The position numbers and the translations under genes are program-made. Positions 54,640-64,000 of a stretch of 64,000 bases of DNA are shown piece by piece. The first letter of the stretch is position 1, and every line of letters begins with the position of its first letter. The notes beneath the pieces are model-generated. The model did no database searches. It was not told the origin of the DNA and saw only the letters and a program-made list of their open reading frames with translations. This stretch comes from Asparagopsis taxiformis. Lineage: Eukaryota; Rhodophyta; Florideophyceae; Bonnemaisoniales; Bonnemaisoniaceae. Location: contig JALQPE010000609.1 in NCBI GenBank assembly GCA_030407315.1, positions 1 through 64,000 on the forward strand, in the 5' to 3' direction.

Positions 54640-55690
54640 TAACTCGCAGTCACACGTGGGAAAATGATATGGAGATCCACACGCACACTGTGACTCTGAT
54701 GCCTACGAAACTGCCATATCCATCACCATATCTGCCAAACGCGCAGTATCAATTTCAACCCAGCAACATTTACCAAACGGGAACTCATCAGGCGCACGTC
54801 TATAATCCCGAAACACAGCTTCCATGGCGATTCGAATGATATACTTGAGCTCCATCTCACCAGCCATGTACGCAACCGACGCAACAGCATCAACAGCAGG
54901 AAATGGCATCCGCGATGCAACATATGCACTACATATGTGCTGACATCACAGTGTGTACAAGCGTTGAAGTGTGATAGCCAGCGAAAGTAGAAGCCCCGCA
55001 ACAACAGCAGCCAGCTTATCCGAATCTGAGTCAGATCAGAGTCGTTAAATCGCAAGGTATGAGAGTATTGTCGTAGACGGATCTGTCTCATGCAGAGTCA
55101 ACAGCGGGGGATTTCAAAATGTGACAGATTAAGTCACTGGATCAATCACAGGGGCAGGAACCATCAATAGAAGGTATAAGATTGGATTTGAAATAGCAAA
55201 GCATACTCATTGTACCAGTTTCGATGGAATATATATACAATTAAGTATTGATAATAATATGGAAAGATGGAAACGAGTATCTTTTTTTGTTGGCGGCAAG
55301 GCATGGACTAATTTGTGTAGATAAATTGAGTACACGACGGTCACAAGGCAAGAGGTAGGTTTCGTTGTAGAGGAAAATTGGTCGAGTGGATTCCGAGTCA
55401 AGTTGCGATGGAAGGATGCATGGAAAAAGGTATATGGCAGAACGATTATTGCACAGAACCTCAATTTTCAAATGACGCGCACTATTAAGAACCCATGGTA
55501 CCTTTAGGTACCCATGCGTACCTAGGGTACTGCAGATTGCTTGTCTTGCGTCTCCAGTCGAAAAACCTATTCAATATCTGCTCTAAACACTGAAAATGCT
55601 TATTCAGTACACTTGCAAGATGTGAGTCTATATAAACTGAGCAATGCTTTTCTTAAACCATCCATTTGAATAAATTCGTATAATTAGCAC
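54640..55690. other. Decayed or non-coding region
   Basis: 54650-55110 has a Pro/Gln-rich coding look in shifting frames (YPSPYLPNAQYQFQP, then APQQQQPAYPNLSQIRVV) broken by stops; no family recognised. 55111-55690 is AT-rich with no gene; near 55498 a small GGTACCTTTAGGTACC palindrome. Confidence 0.3.
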
Positions 55691-56110
55691 ATGTTAAGGC
55701 ATGCACAGTTGTTCTCACGCCTCTCCCTTCTTACAATAACAGTTATCATTCCTCTGACAATGTTAAAATTTGCATCCGGTAAGCCCCGATTGGTTGTTAT
55801 CCTGGGCTGTCAACGCTCAGCAAATACTTCCAGAATAATGTACTTCTCAAGATCATCCTCTACCTTCAGAGCAGTCCAATTATGCTTAATATGCGCAAAA
55901 AACCAGCTTACCTCTTTCAGATAAACTCATGCCTTGCATCTTTCCCCTTCCTATCTTCTACATGAGCCCAGCATTCGGCACACACTACACCGTCATTTCG
56001 ATCTCTGACGAAATTCTTATTCTATTCCCCTACTTGCATTTGTTGATGGCCGTCAAACTGCCTGTGGAAAACTCGCTGAAACACAACATATTGAGTCGTA
56101 CTGCCATTTG
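55691..56110 (+). pseudogene. Possible sulfotransferase-like relic
   Basis: The ATG at 55691 gives a hydrophobic signal/anchor (LSLLTITVIIPLTML) and then 'KPRLVVILGCQRSANTSR', which resembles the 5'-PSB loop of sulfotransferases (GxxRSGT/S) but with the Gly-Thr replaced. Frame breaks follow at 55924 and 56109. Coding-like debris may continue to about 56600. Weak call. Confidence 0.25.
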
Positions 56111-56650
56111 AGGTACAAACTCTTGAATTAACATTCGTGAATCGACTAGCAGTTACGCCACAAATCGTCGTGGCGATCTTGTAACCTCACCGCGAATCTC
56201 GAGTGTACTTGCAGTAGTTGCTGAGTATGATTTCACCGACTTCTGCACCGGCTCAGAAATCTCATCATACATGCGCAACATATCTGGCGGATGTGCATTC
56301 GAGAGGGCATAGGCCATTGCTTAGACGAGCGACACGGGATGCAATGCGCATCACACTCGAAAGAGACTTGTCTCACATTGCTTGAAAGCAACACAGCACA
56401 TTTTGATTAATTGATGGAGGCCATCGGACTGTCCTCAAAATAATACCGAGAAACCTGGCGATTCTCATAATCCTAACCGAGACGGATTATTGACAGACTT
56501 GTGGATATACCTACACGCTATCGCGGAGCCGTGCGGCTCTTGTGTCTCTTGTTCTCGGACCGACATGATCTGTTGCATCGCCCGGTGTGTTTATAGGCAA
56601 TATGGAGGGATTATTTGCATGCTAGCATCATCTGCGCAATCGCAATCGTA

Positions 56651-57094
56651 ATGAAATCTCGCAGTCAGGAAATTGCTCGTCTTTCGAGGGTTTTTCTGGA
56701 ACGAATTGAAGATGAATTGTCGACGTACGATTTTGATCGAGTAAAGTAGTTTGATTCCGTATCAGAGGCTGGTGATGAATTGCTGCCTTCGTATATATAC
56801 GAGGGCGTATTGGTTGCTCGTCACCCGTGAAAAGGAGCGCTTGTACCTGTAGATAACGATTGGAATTCCTTGCGAGTTGTTCTTTGGGAGACTTACTGCC
56901 TGCAGTTGAGAGATGGGCTTGAGAAAGAAAAGAATGGCCATTTCCAAGTAAGAAGCAACACGACAATGGCTATTGTACCTTTTTCAAAATATGGCAATTT
57001 CAATCCAATGTACCGTAACGTTGTTTTCCCAACCGTTTTCTAGACTTTCCTGGTTATTGAATACATTTTTATGTCTTACATCCCTTCATAATTG
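56651..57094 (+). pseudogene. Unrecognised coding relic with three in-frame stops
   Basis: From the ATG at 56651 one frame reads as a normal protein (MKSRSQEIARLSRVFLERIE, 'NDWNSLRVVLWETYCLQL', 'YGNFNPMYRNVVFPTVF') for about 145 codons but is interrupted by TAG, TGA and TAG. No indel is needed. Family not recognised. Confidence 0.4.
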
Positions 57095-57164
57095 TTTACA
57101 GCATCATCTTCAGTCGTTCCTGCTCTCTCATCAAACCAATATTTTCTCATCAACAGCTTCCTTA

Positions 57165-58450
57165 GTCCTTACCGACGCGTAGCTGTTGCAGAAATCCTTC
57201 AGCTGCCTCTTCTCTGTCCGCTCCTACAGCGTTCTCTCGCGTGAATTGCACAACTTTGCCAATCAAAATCTTCGCTCTTTCATCATTCTTCCTCATTTGC
57301 GTCGTTTTTTGCAAGAGCCCAACGCCCTCGCGTACCTTCACTTGCACACTCATCATCTGTGCAACTGCAACAGCCATTGTATCATCTTCCGTATCCTTTC
57401 GTTCAAAATTTCTAGTTCTCATCCGATTCATCCTCTCCAGTCTCTGCGCTCTCCTTGTTTTGCATCCTCTGAATTGACGGCCTGAGAGAAGAATTTTTTC
57501 AATTCGTTCTCAGCAGCATTAAATGAATGTGCCACGAAGAGACTTGGGCGCGTCCATTTAGACAATTGTTCCTGTAATCCACAAGATTGACACCTCTCAT
57601 CACAAAATAGAATTGTGCCATAGTCAAAGCGATTCCTGATAGCCCTTCCCACATATGTGGGTTATCCTGATTTGCTTCTTTCAATGCTTCAATAGTGCTC
57701 CATTCCAACTCACGTAAAACTTTGTGGAGATTAGGTGCTCTTGCGTTACGATTCTGCAGCACAATCTTGGCTTCCACATCATATATTTGTCGCTTCAGGA
57801 CGATTCTCATCCTTTGGCGGAATGATAGGGCAAACCTGTAATGACAACAGCTCTTCCGTATCCATCGCTGAAATCGATACCCTCTGATATCTTTACCCTG
57901 CATACAGCCAACAGTATAGAACCATTCTTGCCCGACACCTTGCAAGCATCCACATTTGTGCGATGGGCCTATATTGGAGCTGCAAACTTGGATGATTCTC
58001 TTTCCTCTTGTACAATATGCTTGCGATGACGCTTGTCGCTCCAAATCGATGGCTTCGCAGACTGCCCCCTGTGGTCCAATCTCTTCCATGCTTCCGTACA
58101 GGAATATACTGCTCCGTATGAAGGGAAGAACACGAGAAACACCATCAGGAACGGCAGAAGCGATTTAGATCATTGCTCTACCAAGGGTGGCGAAAGATGC
58201 ATCGCCCCTCGCGCCATACCCTGATGCCAATGCTCCGCCTGGAGCGCCGTTAATGATTTCAGGTCCCCTAGTAATAACTACAGACCAGACTTGTCTCTTT
58301 AAAACGTGGGGTTTTTCCAGTTGTACGGGAAACTCTATGCCTAGTTCAACCGCAAAGAAATGCAATGGAGAAAGGGTGCCACTGGTGAGAAGCAAGCTTC
58401 TAACGTTGAGGCTTCTAATATTCTCCATAGCATGATAAAATAACGTTATC
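57165..58450 (-). pseudogene. RTEL1: RTEL1-type helicase relic, C-terminal helicase half
   Basis: RTEL1 is an iron-sulfur superfamily-2 DNA helicase of telomere and recombination control. The minus strand gives 'NVRSLLLTSGTLSPLHFFAV', 'PVQLEKPHVLKRQVWSVVIT' and 'RGPE' (58430-58260), then in shifting frames 'VLKRQIYDVEAKI' (57790), 'GRAIRNRFDYGTILFCDER' (helicase motif VI region, 57650-57590) and 'LSKWTRPSL' with 'AENELKKFFSQ' (57560-57490). The last block (57431-57162, 'VVQFTRENAVGADREEAAEG') may be part of the C-terminal harmonin-like region. The N-terminal Walker A, Fe-S and Walker B parts are missing; the SSRP1 relic takes their place. Several frameshifts. Confidence 0.75.
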
Positions 58451-59166
58451 TGGCTTGGGTAACAGAAACAGTCTTGTGATGGACGAATAGAGAATTTTGA
58501 AATCAAAGGCCTTGCCTCTCAACTTGATATAATTGGCGTACATGTCAACATCATAGCGTCCTCTAGGAACCATGACACTCATCTACGTACACGAGCACAT
58601 ACTCTCTCCAGCAAATGCGCTAGTCTCAGACCTGGCCTTGACCGATTCATAGATCCTTTTCGCCTCTTCCTCATCCATTTTACCAGCAGTGCCATCCACA
58701 TGAAAGTCTAGGGCAAGCTCCTTCGCACTGCCAGGCATTTGAACGTTTGACACCTTACCCATCAGCATTTGAAAAACGCCTCCTCAAAAACCGAAGCGCA
58801 ATTCTTCTTAGACTCGCCGCCCCCGGTGCGAAAGATGAGATTGGAAGCGGCGCCCTTACTGACGTCTAGCTCGCCCCAGGACCATCCGCGGCAATCCTGG
58901 TTGACGCGCATCATTTCGGCGCCGAAATTGACTGCAGAAAACTCCTTGAAATCTGCATAGTCGTTGGATCGGAAGCCTTCGAAGCGCAGCGTTGTACCAC
59001 CTTTCAGGGAGATTCATAACTGCTTACCGCGTGCGCCGCGCAGCCATTCAACTTGAAGCAGGTCCATTTCGTCCACAGTGACATTTCCAGAGCCTTCGAG
59101 CTCCTTCCATGCAAAGCCCTTCGGCGTGATTTCGAGCGTCCTGGAGCCGCTGCTCTGGCCGGCCAT
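58450..59166 (-). pseudogene. SSRP1: SSRP1 (FACT complex) relic, truncated after the PH-like middle domain
   Basis: SSRP1 is the smaller FACT histone-chaperone subunit. From the ATG at 59166 the minus strand gives 'LEITPKGFAWKELEGSGNVT', 'FEGFRSNDYADFKEF', 'GWSWGELDVSKGAASNLIFR' and, after a frame change near 58770, 'KELALDFHVDGTAGKMDEEE', then another frame 'VMVPRGRYDVDMYANYIKLR' and 'SSITRLFLLPKPDN' of the middle PH-like domain. An in-frame TGA follows GARGKQL (about 59015). The text stops at about 58450 where RTEL1 sequence begins in the same orientation. The HMG box and acidic tail are absent. Confidence 0.8.
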
Positions 59167-60028
59167 GGAAATTACGGAAAAGGAGCGCACGGGACCTCCG
59201 ACGTCAGTAGCCGTATTGCCAGTCGAATTGCGATTTGGAACGGTGCGACGGACAGGCAGGCTATACTAGTCTAGTGTGGTAAGGATGGATTTAAAAGGTT
59301 TGGATCAGCGTGGGCGCAGGATGGGATGCAAAAAGGCGCGAAAGGGAAAAATTTTCCAAATGACAATTTTCTGACGCACCGTGCCGTGAAACGATGAAGT
59401 TTGAATGATTCGATTCGAGTTGGTAATGGTTTACAAGTTAACTGTGCGCTAAGGTTGTGAATCTTGCCTCATTTCCAAGTATAAAGGGGCGGAGTGCCAT
59501 CAACTACACATCCTCTACTAGAGTTCCTCAGCAACGGCGGCATCCAACCAACCGCCCCCTTCACGGAAAAAATTCGTGCCCTCACGCAAGCTGCACAATG
59601 GAGTTCATGTACGAGAGAAAGATCTCGGAGTTAATAATGGTGTGAATATCTTTGCATTGCGACGTATACCATCCCAGCTCATTGACGTCAACAGCATCAA
59701 GCCTCTATTTATTCCGCCAGCATTACTCGAGTTATCTCACCGACCTCGTCCGCAAGTGGTACAAGCACCCCTTCATCCAGATGTATTGTTCTTCGTTATC
59801 GGTGTCACTCTCACTCTCCGTCAGTTCTCGGCGGCGATACGATAATAAAGACTACTCACCACCGAGCACCGATGCCATCCTTGCCACGTGCACTATACTG
59901 AAACAGAAGTGAGCAAAGTCACTTGAATGTGCGTGGTCCCAGATGCATCCCCGACTTCGCCTCCCATGGCTAGTCCTCATGAATTGTTCTGATGGCGAAC
60001 GCCGAGTACAGACCCGTCTAGCCTCGAA
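59167..60028. other. No supported gene
   Basis: Short overlapping frames on both strands without recognisable content. A plus-strand stretch at 59576-59845 has some protein-like character (RIPSQLIDVNSIKPLFIPPA) but no partner. Confidence 0.3.
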
Positions 60029-61073
60029 ATGATCACTCTGAACAGACTACTGATGTTGGCTGCTAACGTTGGTTTCTCATCATCAGGCCTGTCATCTCTG
60101 TCATTACTTGGAGCCTTCATCAGCTCCACGAAAAGGCCCAATTCCGCGATACTTACTCAGTGCATCCGCTTTATCGTCTGTCAGAGCGACCACTTTCTTG
60201 GTCGTAGTACTCTGCGTGGCCATATTCTTACTTGCAGCTTCCTGCAGCATTTCCTTGAGTCTGTCGATTTCCCTGTCTTTTTCTCCATGGAGAAAAAAGA
60301 CAGGGAAACAGTGCACTGTTTCTTGCTGTTCATTCTACCTATTCTTTTGAGCAACGCGGAACCTCTTCGAATTTTGTTCTGAGCTCGCTTAGTATCTGAG
60401 GTTGTGCGCGCTCTAGCTTGCAGCGCAAGTCTGGCATCATGTGATGAGGAGCTAGGGTCTCTCTGATCCAGCTCTCCATCGATATACACCATGGGTTCCG
60501 GAGTGGGCGCAGCAGTGCTACGAATGCGCGCCAATGCGTTGTAGGCATAATCTACACCTTTGAAGCGACCAGCAGAAGCCTGATAAGCAGCCTTTCTGGA
60601 TGGAGTGTCAACACACGGCGAAGAAGCGCGCACATTGCGCACACAGTCTGTTGGTACACAAGACTCCACCACACTGGAGGCGGAGGTATGTTTGCTGCCG
60701 TATCCAGCAAGCGGATTGGAGGATATGCACCATCATGCAATATTCCTTGCACCTCAACCTTTTTACTAATCTGCGACGGGAGATTCCCCGGCAGCTGTGA
60801 TTCCTACCGTCCGAGTTGTTCATTTTTCTCAAAGTCTTCCAGATCCTTTCTTACACTATTCTCACAAATTCCCGTGCCAACTTGAAGCTTATCCTCTGCT
60901 TCCGCCTCATGTAAAGCCCGCATCTCGCCCCGAATAGTCTCCAGCTTGTGATGAAGCAATGAAATTCCATTCTCAGTTGGGTTCTCCGGGCGAAAAATGT
61001 CATAGAGGCTGAGAATAATCATAAACCCCTGTTGTACAGACTGGATAGTGTCATCAATGTGCGTAACTGGCAA
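60029..61073 (-). pseudogene. Unrecognised coding relic
   Basis: Minus-strand pieces in three frames: 'DDTIQSVQQGFMIILSLYDI' and a coiled-coil-like 'HHKLETIRGEMRALHEAEAE' (61073-60804), 'KAAYQASAGRFKGVDYAYNA' (60672-60500), and 'DREIDRLKEMLQEAASKNMA' with 'TTKKVVALTDDKADALSKYR' (60290-60104). They look like one decayed Ala/Glu/Lys-rich protein. An inverted duplication sits inside it at 60268-60308. Family unknown. Confidence 0.35.
60268..60308. repeat. Inverted duplication inside the 60.0-61.1 kb relic
   Basis: TTTCCCTGTCTTTTTCTCC, two bases AT, then its inverse with one extra A. The right arm is the coding sequence of the relic (EKDRE); the left arm is an inverted copy of it. Confidence 0.85.
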
Positions 61074-62350
61074 CGCGTTCCCAAAGGTAACGGTGCGAAG
61101 TGTAGCGGTTCAGGGTATCAATCAAGATATGGCTGCGTTACAGTGAAATTATCATAACCTGTCTCATATGAAGTCCTGTAAACCCGGGTACATACATTTT
61201 TAAATTCTGATAATGATAATTTATGCAAAGCATTATGCTATTGAGCAGTCCTCCTATTATGATCTGATATACTACTCAGAAATGAAGACGACAGGGGATT
61301 TTGGGAGATACTCCAAACAGCGTGCCAGAATACTCGATTTCCAATTCTGAAAAAAAGTTTCGAACAAAATTTTTTGTGTCATCCATGAGACCGCCACAAG
61401 TCATGCAATAAATTGCCAAGTATTGAACAAGTCCTCGGTTTGAACCCCTTCAACTCCATCTGTCCTCCACATATCATCCAGTTCGCATGTTTCTGTCTAC
61501 TAGGGCGGAATTGTAGACATATTCTCCTTTATAATGCATAGAGGGTAAGTGTTGGGCTGTTTAGGATGGTGGGGCTCAGTGTCGCGATGATTTCTTGTGA
61601 TATGTTAGGAGGTATGAGTAATCGCACTAGTGCCGTTTTCTGCTGATACTGTTCTTGTACTGCCGGTTCGGTCGGTTTGGGAGGTAGTGGTCCCTATATG
61701 TAAGCAGATATATTGTGGAGAATGGCATAACTATGCACCGTGTGGCACCATTGAATAAAATTGGTGTGCTTAAGGGGTTGAATGTTGAAGTGGGGGATGT
61801 GAGAAGGGGGTTGAGGCTGGTTGTCGGTGGGTAGGGCTGTTTGGTGGGGTCATTGTGTGTGTTGATGGGGATGAATTTGTTTCGAGAAGTGCTTGGTGGT
61901 AAAGGGTGGTTGGTAAGTCGTCTAGGTCGAGTTGGAGAGTTCGAGTTCTTACGTATCGATCGTGGCGTCGTTGAGGCTCACTTCGCGGTGGATAGTTGTC
62001 AATCTTGGCTCGGTTCTTTGTGTCGCCGGGTCACTGTTAGCGGTGACGAATCTCGCCGCGTTCAGTTGACATGGGCGGGCGGGTTGAGATCGTTGTGGTT
62101 GTGTGGTCTGGGCGCCATAACCTGTTGATGTTGTGGTTCTTCATGCCTTGTTTATTAGGTGCATCCGAAAATCGCCACTCCACCACCTTTCCACTCAAGT
62201 GATCAACCAAAACACGAGGAAAGTGGCGAAATTCGCTACTTCAGATGATGTGATCCGGGGTTGCCAGGTCGGTTCACTCCGCCACTTTACTTTCATTCCC
62301 ATAGATAGTATGGATAGTATCCATGTGTAGGAAATAATCATGTATTTGAA
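61074..62350. other. No supported gene
   Basis: AT-rich to about 61500, then GT-rich with irregular simple-sequence character to about 62120. One frame at 61841-62128 is open, but its Gly/Leu/Trp content follows from the GT bias. Confidence 0.4.
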
Positions 62351-63060
62351 ATGACCCCGCTCTCGAAACAGCACCGCCTGATAACAGCGGCTTGTGCCGA
62401 TGCAGTCTTCTTAGCGGCGATCGCAGTGATGCTCATAGTCGTAAAAAAATCACCAAGGCATCAGGAGAAGGCAGTGAAGGAGTAGGAACTTGCAAAGTAC
62501 CGCTGTTTGGCACTGTTGTGGCCAGTGCAAACTAGCTTGAGTACACCGTGGAATCAGATCCTGGCGTGTGGAACAGACGACGACTTTCTGGTATCAACTA
62601 ATTTTACGAAGGATATATTGTTACACACACTGTTACCAACATTTGAGGAGAAAAGAAAGCTTTATCACTTCGGGAGTCCGTTCCGAAGAGGACCAAAGAA
62701 AACAGGTCGGAATTCGCTGCTGAAAATGGTAGACCTTCTCGGTTGTCACTCAGCGACAAACCGAGAAGGTCTACCATAGGCTATGGTACATCAAGATAAA
62801 GCAGACTGTATACAGTCTGTGTCCCTTATTTGGAGTCGTAGATAGCACTATTGGCATATAGCTCGACTACAGCCTGGACGTGCTATGTAAAGCCGTGAAA
62901 ACAGATGGAAACTGTGAAATACGTTGGCCAAGTGTTGAAGAGATGAAATGGTCGGAACTGCTAATAGGAAGTATGGGTCACTATTAGAAGGTGTATTTGG
63001 AGTGACAGATGGTGGGAGAATGCCTTGCGCTCTGTTTTCGGACCCAAACATTGTAGGACT
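62351..63060 (+). pseudogene. Harbinger/PIF-type (DDE_Tnp_4-like) transposase relic
   Basis: Plus-strand frames give a hydrophobic start (QHRLITAACADAVFLAAIAV), 'DDDFLVSTNFTKDILLHTLL', 'GSPFRRGPKKTGRNSLLKMV', then after a hairpin insertion 'LCPLFGVVDSTIGI', 'LDYSLDVLCKAVKTDGN', 'WPSVEEMKWSELL' and 'SLLEGVFGVTDGGRMP', where the Asp in GVTDG would be the first catalytic Asp. Stops at 62483, in 'TIGI*LDYSL' and after 'GSMGHY', plus frame changes, make it dead. The sequence after the first catalytic block is not recognisable. The pattern (LL...FGV...W..LI..LLxGVFGxxDG) is that of algal and plant Harbinger transposases. Confidence 0.55.
62726..62777. repeat. Inverted duplication inside the Harbinger relic
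   Basis: Arms ATGGTAGACCTTCTCGGTTGTC (62726-62747) and its inverse with one extra A (62755-62777), spacer 7 nt. The left arm is the coding text for MVDLLG; the original reading resumes right after the hairpin. Confidence 0.9.
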
Positions 63061-64000
63061 AAACTGACGCTTAGACGTAATGACTCGGGTAGCCGTCCAA
63101 ACGTCTCGAGTAGTCGCTGGAGGGGCGGTTTCGCACTCCTGGTTTCTGTTAACCCGAAGCGGTGAAGCGTAGTCGCACTGCCGACGACCGTCCACTGGCC
63201 TCGACTCGGTAGGTGGTAAGCGGTTTGAATCGGACGGATCTTGATCACTCTTAGAGGAAAATCCACCAGGGCGACACACGAGCCAACAGTGGCTAGGTTG
63301 GATCACGGAAACAGGCGGGCGCTGTAGCGGATAGTCAACTCGGAACGGGCGGTGCGACACACAGTGTATGTCGGTTCCGAGCACTCACGCTTAGACGAAA
63401 CTGTTGACCTTTATCAGCCTCACACGCGTAGACGTCGTGTTGGCGTTCCGTTGCAACCCGGGAACCACGGTACGTTACGCACCCACACCGTAATGCGGAA
63501 CGGAACAATCCTAAGACGGAAACGATGGACACAAGTGTCGAAAACAATGCTTCACCTCTAGGACTGACTTGGATCGGTACCTTAGAGGGGGTTTGCTGTC
63601 CTTTACTCATTGGAGATGGGTCACTACTTGTAATTGCGCACCGGGGCCGAGTAGTCCGCCCCGAGGGCCCTATGGGGCGGGCCGCGCCGGCGGCCGCGGT
63701 GGTGTTGCGATACGTGTACTACGATCATTAACCCTACACGTGGCGCTCGTCATGCTCGCATGTGCGCCCGCCAATTCTACACAATTTCGAAAATTTCCAA
63801 ATTACGCAAGGAAACTGCTGGAGAGAAGCGATAAGCTACTGGCGGATTCATTGAGTGCTCGCCCGTTTCAGCTTTTGTCCCACACACATGCATAATGCTT
63901 ACTTTGAAGGTTTTACACAGTCTGTGGAAGTAACAAACTTGTTCGTGTTCAATTTCTTTGGTGAGATAATTCACGCCCCTTTCTATTACCCTGGCAGCTT
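63061..64000. other. No supported gene
   Basis: CpG-rich from about 63080 to 63760 with open frames on both strands that follow from composition. No recognised motif. A GC-rich hairpin (CCGCCCC/GGGGCGG) lies near 63660. Confidence 0.35.

Noticed and set aside
61841..62128. 95-codon frame as a gene
   Set aside because: Lies in GT-rich simple-sequence-like DNA; residue content mirrors the base bias.
62848..63384. Minus-strand 178-codon frame as a gene
   Set aside because: It overlaps the plus-strand Harbinger relic and its composition follows from CpG-rich sequence; no recognisable motif.
1..64000. Variant nuclear genetic code, because conserved frames run through stops
   Set aside because: TAA, TAG and TGA all interrupt relics (PRMT5 TAG and TAA, SSRP1 TGA, acid phosphatase TAA, 56651-57094 TAG/TGA/TAG), frameshifts accompany most of them, and transposase frames of 2-3 kb use ordinary stops.
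1..64000. Low-quality consensus as the sole cause of all frameshifts
   Set aside because: Several element genes are free of indels over 2-3 kb in the same window, and host relics also show in-frame nonsense codons, large internal deletions and fused truncations, which base-calling errors do not make. A few homopolymer cases (10461, 18064, 29710) may still be errors.

Overview
This is eukaryotic nuclear DNA from a genome rich in transposons. Recognisable host proteins are eukaryote-specific (PRMT5, condensin-II subunit G2, FACT subunit SSRP1, RTEL1, XPG, NOP2, PWP2), and coding stretches run without obvious introns. Together with relics resembling a sulfotransferase and a heparinase-type lyase, this would fit a red macroalga. 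That lineage guess is inference with low confidence; no sequence search was possible.

The layout has two layers. The first is intact or nearly intact mobile-element genes. Two loci carry a ParB-domain/DNA amino-methyltransferase fusion next to a DUF7869-type, RNase-H-like transposase candidate: 6.0-14.05 kb and 19.7-26.1 kb. In both loci a DUF7869-type gene (minus strand) lies divergent to the methyltransferase (plus strand). In the first locus that gene has lost its catalytic core, and a near full-length DUF7869 gene lies downstream of the methyltransferase. Two inverted copies of a CACTA-like element lie at 42.9-48.5 and 49.0-54.6 kb. Each has a Transposase_21/tnp2-type transposase of about 1000 residues divergent from a smaller basic accessory protein, and the two copies share homologous ends. 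Other elements are a solo LTR with a perfect 5-bp target duplication (33.77-34.58 kb), a second copy of that LTR without one (14.87-15.67 kb), a fold-back/MITE-like element (30.95-31.31 kb), a gag-like relic and a decayed Harbinger-type transposase (62.35-63.06 kb).

The second layer is host-gene debris. Nearly every recognisable host gene is broken by frameshifts, in-frame stops and truncation: Sel1-repeat protein, XPG, NOP2, a glycosyltransferase, PWP2, PRMT5, a heparinase-like protein, histidine acid phosphatase, NCAPG2, a DUF1415 protein, SSRP1 and RTEL1. In two places truncated genes are fused head to tail in the same orientation (NOP2|XPG and SSRP1|RTEL1). The only host-like gene that looks intact is a small DUF202 membrane protein at 17.16-17.54 kb. 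All three stop codons occur in the relics and 3-kb transposase frames stay open, so I read this as real decay and not as a variant code or a poor consensus.

The candidate for an undescribed system is the ParB-methyltransferase plus DUF7869 element: a eukaryotic mobile unit that carries its own DNA modification enzyme of phage/bacterial design beside a DDE/D-like protein whose C-terminus may be a chromatin-reader-like module. Secondary curiosities are a dense array of short CTGGT/ACCAG hairpins beside the solo LTR and several near-perfect inverted duplications, two of them inside decayed coding sequence.
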